64,000 nucleotides of DNA. Source: Phalacrocorax aristotelis (taxonomy: Eukaryota; Chordata; Aves; Suliformes; Phalacrocoracidae). The position numbers were made by a program, and so were the translations under genes. This document shows, piece after piece, positions 58,201 through 64,000 of the stretch. The number at the start of each line of letters is the position of its first letter. The first letter of the stretch is position 1. The notes beneath the pieces are model-generated. The model worked only from the letters and a program-made list of their open reading frames with translations, was not told the origin of the DNA and searched no databases. Location of the stretch: contig NC_134311.1 in the NCBI RefSeq assembly GCF_949628215.1, positions 78,548,090 to 78,612,089 on the forward strand, read 5' to 3'.

Positions 58201-60439
58201 ATTTACTAAAATAAATTCAACTCTCCAAATTACCCTAGTGGCCTTTTATAAGGCAGGTAAGGATCACATTCTACAGGAAATTGCAATCAACAAGAGAGCA
58301 GCAAACAATACCGCCATAAAAATGCCCCATATGTTAATCCATAAAGCAGCAATTTAAGATCACTTCTAAAGGTCAATTAATGAAATCTACTGGGGGGAGG
58401 GGGCGCAGGCAGGACGCGTGTCTCTCTTCTTTGGCCAAAAGCAGGGAGAATTGGTTGTCTAAGAAAAAAACCCCAAACTTAAACCTTCAAACCAAGTTTC
58501 TGGTATTCAAGTAGATATATTCAAATGCACACTCTTAAAAAAAGTCAGTAAAGGCCTTGAAGACACAAGGCAGTCTACTTTATTATCTTCCAAGAAAATA
58601 TCTAGAGCTTTCCCAAAAAGGACCACAAATTATTATCAGCCAGATGTTGATCATTCAGAGAAGCTCCAGACTAACAGATTCATTTCACAGGCACTCCAGT
58701 TTACAAATTCGATGAAAAGGGACATCAAAAGACATTTCTTCAAACTAATATTTTTTTTTTAACTACTGATATGTATTCTTCTGAGTGACAAAAGGGCACT
58801 GCTGTATTTGGCCTGAAACCCTTTTCCTCCATACTTCCTGTGTTACTTCTGGCAAGCAACTCAGGTGCATATATAATTTCAAAGGTATTTAGGTACCCAA
58901 TTCCTAGACAGAGTCTATTAATACTTATTCATATCTAGATAAACAATTACAGGGCTTTGGAAAACAGATCACAGCTCCAGCTCAAGCCTGGAGAAGAGGA
59001 GCTACACTAGAAAGAGTTAGCTCTGCTACAAAGTTAACACTGGGGGTTTATCCACCTATAGAGCTACACTCCTTGAGACACCTTGGAAAGAGCACTGAAA
59101 ATGAGTGAGGTCCCTAAACAAGCAAACATGTAAACACAAACAAGTTAAAAAAACCCAACATGTAACTGAGGAAAAAAGTAAAGCAACCCTTCTCAAACCT
59201 AAGATTGACATAAAGCACTGTTGTCCTCAAATAAACAAACTCAGTTCTTTCCATGAGATTTTTATACCCTGAGCTCCTCAGCTCCGCTACAGTCGCCACT
59301 TCAACCCAAGTGGTGTCAGTGCTGGAAGAAGCCTTAGTATAGGAAATTCTCAGCAACTACAGCATATTTCCCACTGTTGGTCAGACTACAGTCAGTTCAG
59401 CCATCAGACCTTTCTCTACACTAAAGCCTAACTCACAGTGATTCCTATTTAACTGGCTTTTATTCCTGCTGTAGGAAAGTCTAGGTTGGGGGCAGGGAGG
59501 GGTGGGGGTTCAGCATGCATGTAGTATTCCCTCGGTGGCACTTATGCAGGTGTGGATGCTGCAGAAGGACAACATTCTCCTTCTGAACAAAGATACTCAC
59601 AGATTGTTCAAGAAACATAAGGAAAACCAGGAACTATGTAGTCAGCTCTTTGTGTACACACGTTAAAATATGAAAGGCCACCCCCTCCACTGAAAAATCT
59701 GTTACAGAAAGTCCACGAGTGCAATATAAAAGACATTCAATTGAAGACAAAACAGGTCTGAAAAGAAATACTGGATCTCATGCTTCACAGGCACGGTTTT
59801 GCCGGTGAGAAAGCACTTAACGAATCTAAAAAAAAAAAAGAATCAGTAATGATTAATATTTGCAAAAATCCTGTAACTATTCGGCATCCCCCCTCAGTGG
59901 GCAGTACGGGCACCGCGGCGCCCCGCCCTCCCCAGGGCGCCATGCGAGCCTCCAGTACCGGCCCGGGGCCCGGCTGGCCCTCACGCAACACCCGAAACGG
60001 CTTTTAAAATGTCGGGGTGGGGTGGAAGGGCACCCCACCGCCATCGCAACCCACACGGCGGAGGTGGAAAGGGGCCTCCCCCCGCGCCGGGGCAGTGACA
60101 GGGCTGTTCTCGGGCAGCGCCGCCGGCTCCCGACGCCCCCCGCCAGCCTTTCGGGGCTGCCGCGCTTCCTCCCCAGGGAAGGTGCAGGCAACCGCGGGGC
60201 CCCGGTGGTTTCCGGGCCGCCGTTACGATCCGCCGCCTCAGCGGGAGGCGCCGACGGATCACTGTACCCCTGCCCCCGGTTCCCCGGCAAGCACCGAGGG
60301 GCGCGGCGGGGGCTCCCCAGGAGGGAAGTCCGAGGGTCGGGGGGTGAGGGGCCTCGTGTCCCCACTCCGCGGGAAGGGCCGGGCGAGATCTTATCCCACG
60401 TCTCCCCCTCCTTACCCGCAGCTCCTCGAAATCCGCCAT
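25100..60439 (-). CDS. PIAS2: PIAS2, SUMO E3 ligase (complete gene, 14 coding exons)
   Basis: Nuclear E3 that moves SUMO from UBC9 to transcription factors and androgen-receptor pathway partners (family knowledge). Coding exons: 60439-60416, 51395-50924, 45122-45038, 44400-44350, 44228-44138, 37431-37297, 34380-34275, 33650-33577, 32675-32515, 31902-31769, 31331-31160, 28933-28794, 26985-26948 and 25276-25100. They join in phase to 619 codons plus TGA, close to the roughly 620 residues of the vertebrate beta form. Visible domains are: N-terminal SAP (about 10-45, with LQVLL at 19-23); PINIT region (about 130-300, PLNVT at 259-263); SP-RING (about 330-412, zinc ligands C356, H363, C384 and C387, plus W382); SUMO-interacting VIDLT (468-472) followed by SSSDEEED; and the Ser-rich tail ending PDIISLD. 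No stop or frameshift was seen. The N-terminal sequence and the VDVIDLT-to-tail order favour PIAS2 over PIAS1, 3 and 4. It converges with the EEF2 pseudogene. Confidence 0.95.
25277..26947 (-). other. PIAS2: PIAS2 intron 13
   Basis: Unique sequence; no repeat element or RNA gene recognised. A short CA/CG-rich run lies at 25930-25960. Confidence 0.7.
26948..26985 (-). CDS. PIAS2: PIAS2 coding exon 13 (38 nt)
   Basis: Acceptor TTTCTAG and donor GTATG. It encodes [12 protein letters not shown] after completing a Gly codon. This small exon lies in the region where mammalian alpha and beta forms differ by splicing, so alternative use is possible; the sequence does not show which form is used. Confidence 0.93.
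26986..28793 (-). other. PIAS2: PIAS2 intron 12
   Basis: Unique sequence, with purine-rich runs on the plus strand around 27940-28110. No gene or transposon recognised. Confidence 0.7.
28794..28933 (-). CDS. PIAS2: PIAS2 coding exon 12
   Basis: Acceptor AAAACAG and donor GTAGG. It encodes [36 protein letters not shown] and SSDLPG. It is proline/serine rich. Confidence 0.95.
28934..31159 (-). other. PIAS2: PIAS2 intron 11
   Basis: Unique sequence; nothing recognised beyond the splice sites at each end. Confidence 0.7.
31160..31331 (-). CDS. PIAS2: PIAS2 coding exon 11 (SUMO-interacting motif)
   Basis: Acceptor TTGTTTAG. It encodes [35 protein letters not shown] and [14 protein letters not shown]. 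The VIDLT hydrophobic core followed by acidic and phosphorylatable Ser/Asp/Glu is a SUMO-interacting motif. The donor is GTTTGT, weaker than the GTAAG-type donors elsewhere in this gene. Confidence 0.94.
31769..31902 (-). CDS. PIAS2: PIAS2 coding exon 10
   Basis: Acceptor TTTTTCAG and donor GTACGT. It encodes [35 protein letters not shown] and CTKIE, the segment C-terminal to the SP-RING. Confidence 0.95.
32515..32675 (-). CDS. PIAS2: PIAS2 coding exon 9 (SP-RING)
   Basis: Acceptor TCTTGCAG and donor GTAAGAG. It encodes [36 protein letters not shown] and [17 protein letters not shown]. This is the catalytic SP-RING: the Cys/His ligands and the UBC9-contacting Trp are all present. Confidence 0.96.
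33577..33650 (-). CDS. PIAS2: PIAS2 coding exon 8
   Basis: Acceptor TTTTTAATAG and donor GTAAG. It encodes [20 protein letters not shown] and LMCP, the start of the SP-RING module. Confidence 0.95.
34275..34380 (-). CDS. PIAS2: PIAS2 coding exon 7
   Basis: Acceptor TTTTTGTAG and donor GTAAG. It encodes [20 protein letters not shown] and [15 protein letters not shown], with one base carried into the next Ile codon. Confidence 0.95.
34381..37296 (-). other. PIAS2: PIAS2 intron 6
   Basis: About 2.9 kb without recognised genes or mobile elements. Confidence 0.65.
37297..37431 (-). CDS. PIAS2: PIAS2 coding exon 6 (PINIT motif)
   Basis: Acceptor TTCCCACAG and donor GTAAAC. It has 45 codons: [34 protein letters not shown] and [16 protein letters not shown] is the PINIT-equivalent motif, linked to nuclear retention in the family. 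Confidence 0.96.
39711..42060 (-). mobile_element. CR1 LINE, 5'-truncated, in PIAS2 intron 5
   Basis: Minus orientation, the same sense as PIAS2. The 3' end lies at about 39711 (CACAGAATCCCAGGTCGGAAGGGACCTC on the plus strand). Reading from the 5' side it has: endonuclease C-terminus with [10 protein letters not shown] (42054-41677); linker with [22 protein letters not shown] start [20 protein letters not shown] (41314-41012); then an RT frame of 226 codons (41002-40322). The RT frame has [40 protein letters not shown] and the catalytic FADD. A C-terminal frame follows (40319-40008). In-frame TGA at 41014-41012 and frameshifts make it non-autonomous. Its right-hand counterpart is at 61373. 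Confidence 0.93.
40322..41002 (-). pseudogene. CR1 ORF2 reverse transcriptase segment
   Basis: 226 open codons holding the RT core: [31 protein letters not shown] and [11 protein letters not shown], where FADD supplies two catalytic aspartates, followed by [11 protein letters not shown]. The open frame is separated from the upstream RT start by the TGA at 41014-41012. Confidence 0.88.
44138..44228 (-). CDS. PIAS2: PIAS2 coding exon 5
   Basis: Acceptor GAATATAG and donor GTAAG. It encodes [20 protein letters not shown] and [10 protein letters not shown], the core of the PINIT domain. Confidence 0.96.
44350..44400 (-). CDS. PIAS2: PIAS2 coding exon 4 (51 nt)
   Basis: Acceptor CTGTCACAG and donor GTACC. 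It encodes [16 protein letters not shown] with split Arg codons at both ends. It is too short for standard ORF calling and was placed by phase and homology. Confidence 0.94.
45038..45122 (-). CDS. PIAS2: PIAS2 coding exon 3 (85 nt)
   Basis: A long T tract precedes TGTAG, and GTAAG follows. It encodes [20 protein letters not shown] and VREICIS. The codons TTTGCTTTAACACCTCAGCAG mark the conserved FALTPQQ segment. Confidence 0.95.
45746..46234 (-). repeat. 3' LTR of the ERVL-like provirus
   Basis: About 490 bases. On the minus strand a TATATTAAGG box (46062-46053) lies in the middle. A G-rich run on the plus strand (45937-45965) could form a quadruplex. Its inner edge is placed where the AGAAGGGGTTAA-like word joins the integrase fragment, a word also found in the 5' remnant. 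Confidence 0.75.
46235..46365 (-). pseudogene. Provirus integrase, zinc-binding start only
   Basis: It reads [20 protein letters not shown], with the histidine and CxxC of an integrase zinc finger. It then joins directly to LTR sequence, so the catalytic core and everything after it are deleted. Confidence 0.75.
46366..47340 (-). pseudogene. Provirus RT connection and RNase H (open frame)
   Basis: A 324-codon open frame. The first part is the RT connection ([18 protein letters not shown]). RNase H follows, with the acidic residues in LLTDGSCRL, the helix [13 protein letters not shown] and [12 protein letters not shown], then [10 protein letters not shown]. It remains open despite damage elsewhere. 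Homology and overall context show defective viral sequence, not a host gene. Confidence 0.82.
47346..47687 (-). pseudogene. Provirus reverse transcriptase, N-terminal part only
   Basis: It has [13 protein letters not shown], then [17 protein letters not shown] with the first catalytic aspartate, then [11 protein letters not shown] frame change follows, and the sequence jumps from the fingers/palm to the connection region. The YxDD-type catalytic loop expected next is absent, consistent with an internal deletion at about 47340-47380. Confidence 0.8.
47906..48262 (-). pseudogene. Provirus protease-like region
   Basis: It contains [13 protein letters not shown], the active-site DTG-A of retroviral aspartic proteases. 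The frame changes before the [12 protein letters not shown] segment (visible in the overlapping frame 48066-47761), so the region is frameshifted. Confidence 0.75.
48284..49478 (-). pseudogene. Provirus gag-like region (broken)
   Basis: Two gag-like frames, 49478-49212 (88 codons) and 49018-48284 (244 codons), separated by stops. The second is charged, with a coiled-coil-like [20 protein letters not shown] segment, and precedes the protease. No zinc-knuckle motif was noted. Confidence 0.65.
49515..49621 (-). repeat. 5' LTR remnant of the provirus
   Basis: It begins TGTGCTGGTTTTGGCGGAG on the minus strand and contains GGGGTTAACTCTCCTCACTG, shared with the inner edge of the 3' LTR. Most of the LTR, including the promoter, is missing. 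Confidence 0.65.
50450..50690 (+). mobile_element. Old CR1 3' fragment in PIAS2 intron 2
   Basis: GACTAGATATTAGGAAATATTTC through CCTGGAGCAGGCTTCCTAGAGG, then GGTACCTTCCAACTGAATTATTC, matches the generic CR1 end in plus orientation. It is more diverged than the other copies. Confidence 0.78.
50924..51395 (-). CDS. PIAS2: PIAS2 coding exon 2 (SAP domain)
   Basis: Acceptor TTTCTAG and donor GTGAGT. It starts with Asn then [20 protein letters not shown], the SAP DNA/chromatin-binding helix pair with an LxxLL-type LQVLL. It continues [20 protein letters not shown] and [19 protein letters not shown] Pro/Ser-rich linker follows, then the start of PINIT ending [16 protein letters not shown]. The ATG at 51392 is internal; translation starts in exon 1. 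Confidence 0.96.
51396..60415 (-). other. PIAS2: PIAS2 intron 1
   Basis: About 9 kb. It contains the CR1 fragment at 55920-56910. A G-rich run at 59484-59511 is the only other pattern noted. The remainder is AT-rich with no recognised gene. Confidence 0.7.
55920..56910 (-). mobile_element. CR1 LINE fragment lacking its 3' end, in PIAS2 intron 1
   Basis: Minus orientation. It includes [40 protein letters not shown], the RT C-terminal region, and [20 protein letters not shown] followed by FHLMRR-like codons. On the 3' side the homology stops at about 55920, around the GACGCGGTCC word. The last roughly 120 bases present in the relatives at 7390-7516 and 22012-22130 are missing. Confidence 0.88.
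60416..60439 (-). CDS. PIAS2: PIAS2 coding exon 1 (initiator, 8 codons)
   Basis: ATG at 60439-60437 in a GAAAATGG context encodes MADFEELR, the conserved PIAS2 N-terminus. A GTAAG donor starts at 60415. It joins in phase 0 to the exon beginning at 51395. Confidence 0.95.
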
Positions 60440-60517
60440 TTTCTACCCGCTGCTGCTGCCGCCGCCGTCGCCGGTCGCAGCCGCCACCACCATCCTGCAC
60501 ACTCCGAGCGCTCCCGG

Positions 60518-60528
60518 CACGTGACGCG
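60518..60528. promoter_or_regulatory. E-box (CACGTG) overlapping a CRE half-site (TGACG)
   Basis: CACGTGACGCG contains the palindromic USF/MYC/TFE-type core at 60518-60523 and TGACG at 60522-60526. It is about 80 bases upstream of the PIAS2 ATG. Binding is inferred from the motif only. Confidence 0.4.
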
Positions 60529-60840
60529 GGAGGGCGGCGCGACGCGGGAAGAGGGAGGGGCGGCCTCTCCACGCTTCTCCGCCCGCCGGCAATCCTGAGG
60601 GAAAAACAGCATTTTTTGAGCTCATACACCCCCGCACCCCGCCAAAGGTACCGTCCCGCAGCGCCCCCGCCGAGCCCGGCCCCTCCAGCCCGCGGGGCAG
60701 CAGGGGAGAGGCGGCCCCCTCAGGGCGGGCGGGGAAGCCCAGGGCTGAGGGGGACGGTGTGATGAGAAGGGGCCATTCCCGCCGGGAGCCCCGTTTTCCC
60801 GCTCCCTGTAATTAACACCGCCGAGGATTTGCTCGCTCAG

Positions 60841-61372
60841 CGGTTAAACAGAATTATTCACAAAATAAAGGCAGAACAGCAAAAGAGTGAGTCTTCAACC
60901 CTCTTAAATTGAAAGGTCAGACTTGAGCTGTGACTCGATAGTTTTCTCCATTTTATCCGTCTCATTAAAAACTTTCTCATAATTTGTTTGATAATGATGA
61001 TGTGACACATTTTATTAATATAAAAACTAAGCAAAAATGTCACTGGCAGTAAGCTTCAGAACTGGATAATGGGTTTCCTGCTGAAAGGGAAATGTTGAGA
61101 CATTTACAGAAAAACAAATGTTGAGGTGCAGCTGAGAATATTATTTGCAAAAGCAGCCAGAGATCATTATCTAGTCACAATAATTACCTAGTCACAATAT
61201 TCAGTTTCATTGGCAACTAGGCCATTAAACCAAACAACTGATTTATTGCAAGAAAAAAAGGCAAAGATTGAGCCAACAAACAGGCAAGCGGCCAAACCGA
61301 CTCAAACAAGAAGCTGAAGAGAGACATTCAGAAAAAAAAAAAAGTCTGAAACAGAATATATTTTATTGAGTA
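60841..61372. other. Gene-free stretch right of the promoter
   Basis: AT-rich sequence with no recognised element. The right end abuts a CR1. Confidence 0.5.
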
Positions 61373-61392
61373 GACCTCCTGGGTCTACTCAA
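61366..61392. repeat. 11-bp perfect inverted repeat at the CR1 5' junction
   Basis: TTGAGTAGACC (61366-61376), 5-base spacer TCCTG, GGTCTACTCAA (61382-61392). The left arm is partly non-CR1 sequence: the related copy in intron 5 reads ACCATGACC where this one reads GAGTAGACC. Confidence 0.8.
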
Positions 61393-63317
61393 ATCCAAAA
61401 GGGAAGCACACCAGAAATGGAGAAGTGGAGGATTATCCGCCGAGAACTACAAGGGCACTGCCAGAGAGTGCAGAGACGCAGCCAGAAAAGCAAAAATCCC
61501 AATTTGAATTGAAACTGGCTGTAGACATAAAAAAATAACAAGAAAGGGTTCTTCAGACATGTCAACTACAAGCAGTAAAAGAAGGAAAACATAGGCCCAC
61601 AGTTAAACAGAAAAGGAGAATCAATCACGAATGATGCAGAAAAGGCAGAGGTCCTCAACACCGTCTACACCTCTGTCTTTACCAGCACTGTAGGGTCCCA
61701 GGCTTTGGGACCAAAATTCACAATTGAACCAAACACCGACCCACCGTGGGTGAAGGAAGAGTTAGTATATGAACAGGAGCTTGACCCCCACAAATCAATG
61801 CGCCCTGACGCCATCCACCCGAGGGTGTTGAGAGAGCTGGCTGACATCATCGCAAGGCCGCTCTCCATAATCTTTGAGAAGTCATGGAGAACGGGGGATG
61901 TCCCAGAGGACTGGAGGAAGGCAAATGTTACCCCTATCTACAAGAAGGGCTCGAGGGAGGATCCGGGTAACTATAGGCCCATCAACTTTCCCAGCGATTG
62001 AAGTAAGGCTATGGAACGAATCCCCCTGGGGGCCATCACAAGTCAATTGAAGCACGTGATTGGGAAAAGCCAACATGGCTTCACTAAAGGCAGATCGTGC
62101 TTGACAAACCTGGTGGCCTTCTATGACAAAGGGACTTGCCTGGTTGACATGGGACTGGCAGTGGACATTGTCTACCTGGACTTCTCCAAGGCCTTTGATA
62201 CGGTCCCCCATAGTCTCCTCCTGGAGAAATTGATGTGTTATGGCCTAGACAAGTGGTCTGTGCAGTGGGTGGGGAACTGGCTGACAGGCCGCACCCAAAG
62301 GGTGGTGGTAAATAGCTCCTTCTCCAAGTGGCAACCTGTCACTAATGGGGTCCCCCAGGGATCAAGATTGGGCCCAGTGTTATTCAACATCTTTATAAGT
62401 GATCTGGACAACGGCATCAAGTGTAGCCTGATGAAGTTTGCAGATGACACCAAGTTGGGTGGGGAAGTAGACACTCCAGAAGGGAGAGCTGCTCTGCAGG
62501 GAGACCTGGAGAGGCTGGAAGAGTGGGCCAGCAAGAACCTTATGAAGTTCAACAAGGACAAGTGTAAGATCATGCACCTAGACAAACATAATCCAGGAGT
62601 GCAGCACAGACTGGGATCCACCTGGCTGGAGAGCAGCTCTGTGGAAAGGGACCTGGGGGTCCTGGTGGGCAGGAAGCTCAGCATGAGCTAACAGTGGCTG
62701 CTGCGGCCAAGAAGGCCAACAGGATGCTGGGTTGCATCAAAAAGGGCATCACCAGCAGAGATAAAGAAGTCATTATCCCACTCTACTCTGCACTTGTCAG
62801 GCCACACCTGGAGTGCTGTGTGCAGTTCTGGTCCCTGCTGTACAAAAAGGATGTGGCCAGGCTGGAAGGGGTCCAGAGAAGGGCCACCAAGATGATCAAA
62901 GGACTGGGAAGCTGCCATAGGAGGATAGGCTGGGAGAGCTGGGTTTGTTCAGCCTTGAGAAGAGGAGGCTCAGAGGGGATCTCATTGCCATGTACCAGTA
63001 CTTAAGGGGCAGCTACAAAGAAGATGGAGACTCCCTTTTTACATGAGTCCCATGGAGAGGACAGAGGGGAATGAACACAAGTTGCTCTTGGGGAGATTCC
63101 GATTAGACACGAGAGGGAAATTTTTCACAGTGAGGACAGTCACCATTGGAATAATCTCCACAGGGAAGTGGTTGACTCAGCCATGTTGGACACCTTCAAG
63201 AGATGGCTGGACAGGGCGCTGGGCCATCTTGTTTAGACTCTGCTCTTCCTAGAAAGTTTGGACTAGATGATTACTGAGGTACCTTTCAACCTGGGATTCT
63301 GGGATTCTGTGATATTT
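61373..63317 (+). mobile_element. CR1 LINE, 5'-truncated, near-twin of the intron 5 copy
   Basis: Plus orientation. It has the linker, RT start [20 protein letters not shown] (up to TGA at 61999-62001), a 226-codon RT frame (62011-62691) with [28 protein letters not shown] and [11 protein letters not shown], a C-terminal frame (62694-63005), and a 3' end at about 63317 (GGGATTCTGGGATTCTGTGAT). Over the RT frame it differs from 40322-41002 at about 10 of 226 residues. A 6-base deletion (YEQELD in place of YELLQELD) distinguishes it. It is dead, but a close copy. Confidence 0.93.
62011..62691 (+). pseudogene. CR1 ORF2 reverse transcriptase segment (right copy)
   Basis: 226 open codons with the full RT core, including [36 protein letters not shown] and FADDTKLGG. 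It is preceded by the same TGA seen in the intron 5 copy. Confidence 0.88.
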
Positions 63318-64000
63318 GCTCGTATTAACCAAACGGCAGCAGTTTTTGCACAATTGAGAGTGTCAGAGCGGTAATTACAGCCATAAGATATCTTGGAATA
63401 AAGACGAGCGCGCTACACCAGAACCAAGCACCTTAATGGGCCAACAGCTGGGCCATGTCGGCAGCAGGCTCTGAGGAGGCATTCTGGCAGACAGTTTTGG
63501 GAACAAATAGCTGAGCTTTTAGACAGGGTAGCAATGCCTGCCGTACACACTGGCTATGGTCACTGAACACCGCTACAACATCTGGATACACTGGAACTCA
63601 GTAATTCACATAATTAGCAGTAATTCTTCAGTATACTTTTGAGGCACGCTTTCCTTTCAATTTACCATTAGCTAATTCAAGATAAACTCTTAGATCGGCT
63701 AAATTTTTTAACCATAACCACAGCTAGATAGTCCTTCTCTGCATAAACTGGTCTGTGCTTGGTCTTAGTAATTTCCTTGAAGATTAAAACAAGGACTCTA
63801 TTAATTTCAAACTTCTTTTGTTAGTCAAAACCAGTAATTCGTGGCCAAGTAAAGCGTGCCATCTGCCACACCGCTGTGCAAGTTTGACTCTCAGTCCATC
63901 AAACATTTCTTTTTCCCTGCAATTCAATACCAGGCTAAAGGGGCAAGCTGCAGGTTAGGGTCATGAAAAGCACACACCAGACCAAACCTTTCTCTCTTCA
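63318..64000. other. Gene-free stretch at the right edge
   Basis: Unique, AT-leaning sequence with no recognised gene or repeat. If avian synteny follows mammals, KATNAL2 would lie further right, but nothing here shows it. Confidence 0.5.

Larger units (their letters stand above)
59870..60840 (-). promoter_or_regulatory. PIAS2: CpG-rich PIAS2 promoter island
   Basis: A G+C-rich, CpG-dense block surrounding exon 1, in contrast with AT-rich flanks. No TATA box was seen. Immediately upstream of the start lies a GCTGCTGCTGCCGCCGCCG run (60446-60464 on the plus strand, 5' UTR). A CACGTGACGCG element lies at 60518-60528. Transcription probably starts between about 60450 and 60600. In mammals KATNAL2 is the head-to-head neighbour of PIAS2. 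No KATNAL2 exon was recognised, so shared use of the island is only a possibility. Confidence 0.75.

Noticed and set aside
59860..60762. 300-codon and 250-codon open frames in the CpG island
   Set aside because: CpG-rich sequence has few stop codons; the frames overlap on both strands and lack family signatures. Only MADFEELR at 60439 is supported.
1..64000. CRISPR arrays, operons, bacterial promoters, tRNA or rRNA genes
   Set aside because: None seen; the sequence is vertebrate with introns and LINEs. A tRNA scan could not be run, so a missed small RNA is possible.

Overview
The window is vertebrate nuclear DNA, almost certainly from a bird. It carries spliced genes with GT/AG introns, many CR1 (chicken-repeat type) LINE fragments with the avian 3' end, and avian ERVL-like retroviral sequence. 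There are no prokaryotic features, so most long open frames are LINE or ERV coding sequence, or chance frames. || Main gene: a complete PIAS2 (SUMO E3 ligase of the PIAS family) lies on the minus strand. Fourteen coding exons run from the ATG at 60439, inside a CpG-rich promoter island (about 59870-60840), to the TGA at 25100. The 3' UTR ends near a poly(A) signal at about 23235-23240. Every exon junction read by eye has AG/GT signals and matching phase. The exons sum to 1860 nt (619 codons plus stop), with SAP, PINIT, SP-RING and SUMO-interacting regions in the family order. || Left arm (1-23 kb): a decayed, intron-containing copy of EEF2 (translation elongation factor 2) lies on the plus strand from 1141 to about 14856. 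About ten recognisable exons are collinear and most splice signals survive, but several exons are lost and there are stops and frameshifts. It is therefore a duplicated (unprocessed) pseudogene, not a retrocopy. It converges with PIAS2. Two CR1 fragments have landed in it. The window begins with a roughly 45-bp tandem repeat that probably belongs to an LTR. Between the pseudogene and PIAS2 sits a long CR1 (about 15004-19500, minus strand) split by a 547-bp solo LTR with a perfect 5-bp target duplication. || Inside PIAS2: intron 5 holds a CR1 (39711-about 42060, minus). Intron 2 holds a deleted ERVL-like provirus (45746-49621, minus, same sense as PIAS2) and an old CR1 tail. Intron 1 holds a CR1 lacking its 3' end (55920-56910). 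|| Right arm (60.6-64 kb): a CR1 at 61373-63317 (plus) is a close relative of the intron-5 copy in opposite orientation. The pair forms a roughly 1.9-kb inverted repeat bracketing the PIAS2 promoter and exons 1-5. || No new multi-gene system was found. The most noteworthy items are the unprocessed EEF2 relic beside PIAS2, the inverted CR1 pair, and the datable nested insertions. All identifications rest on reading the sequence against remembered protein families; no alignment was run.
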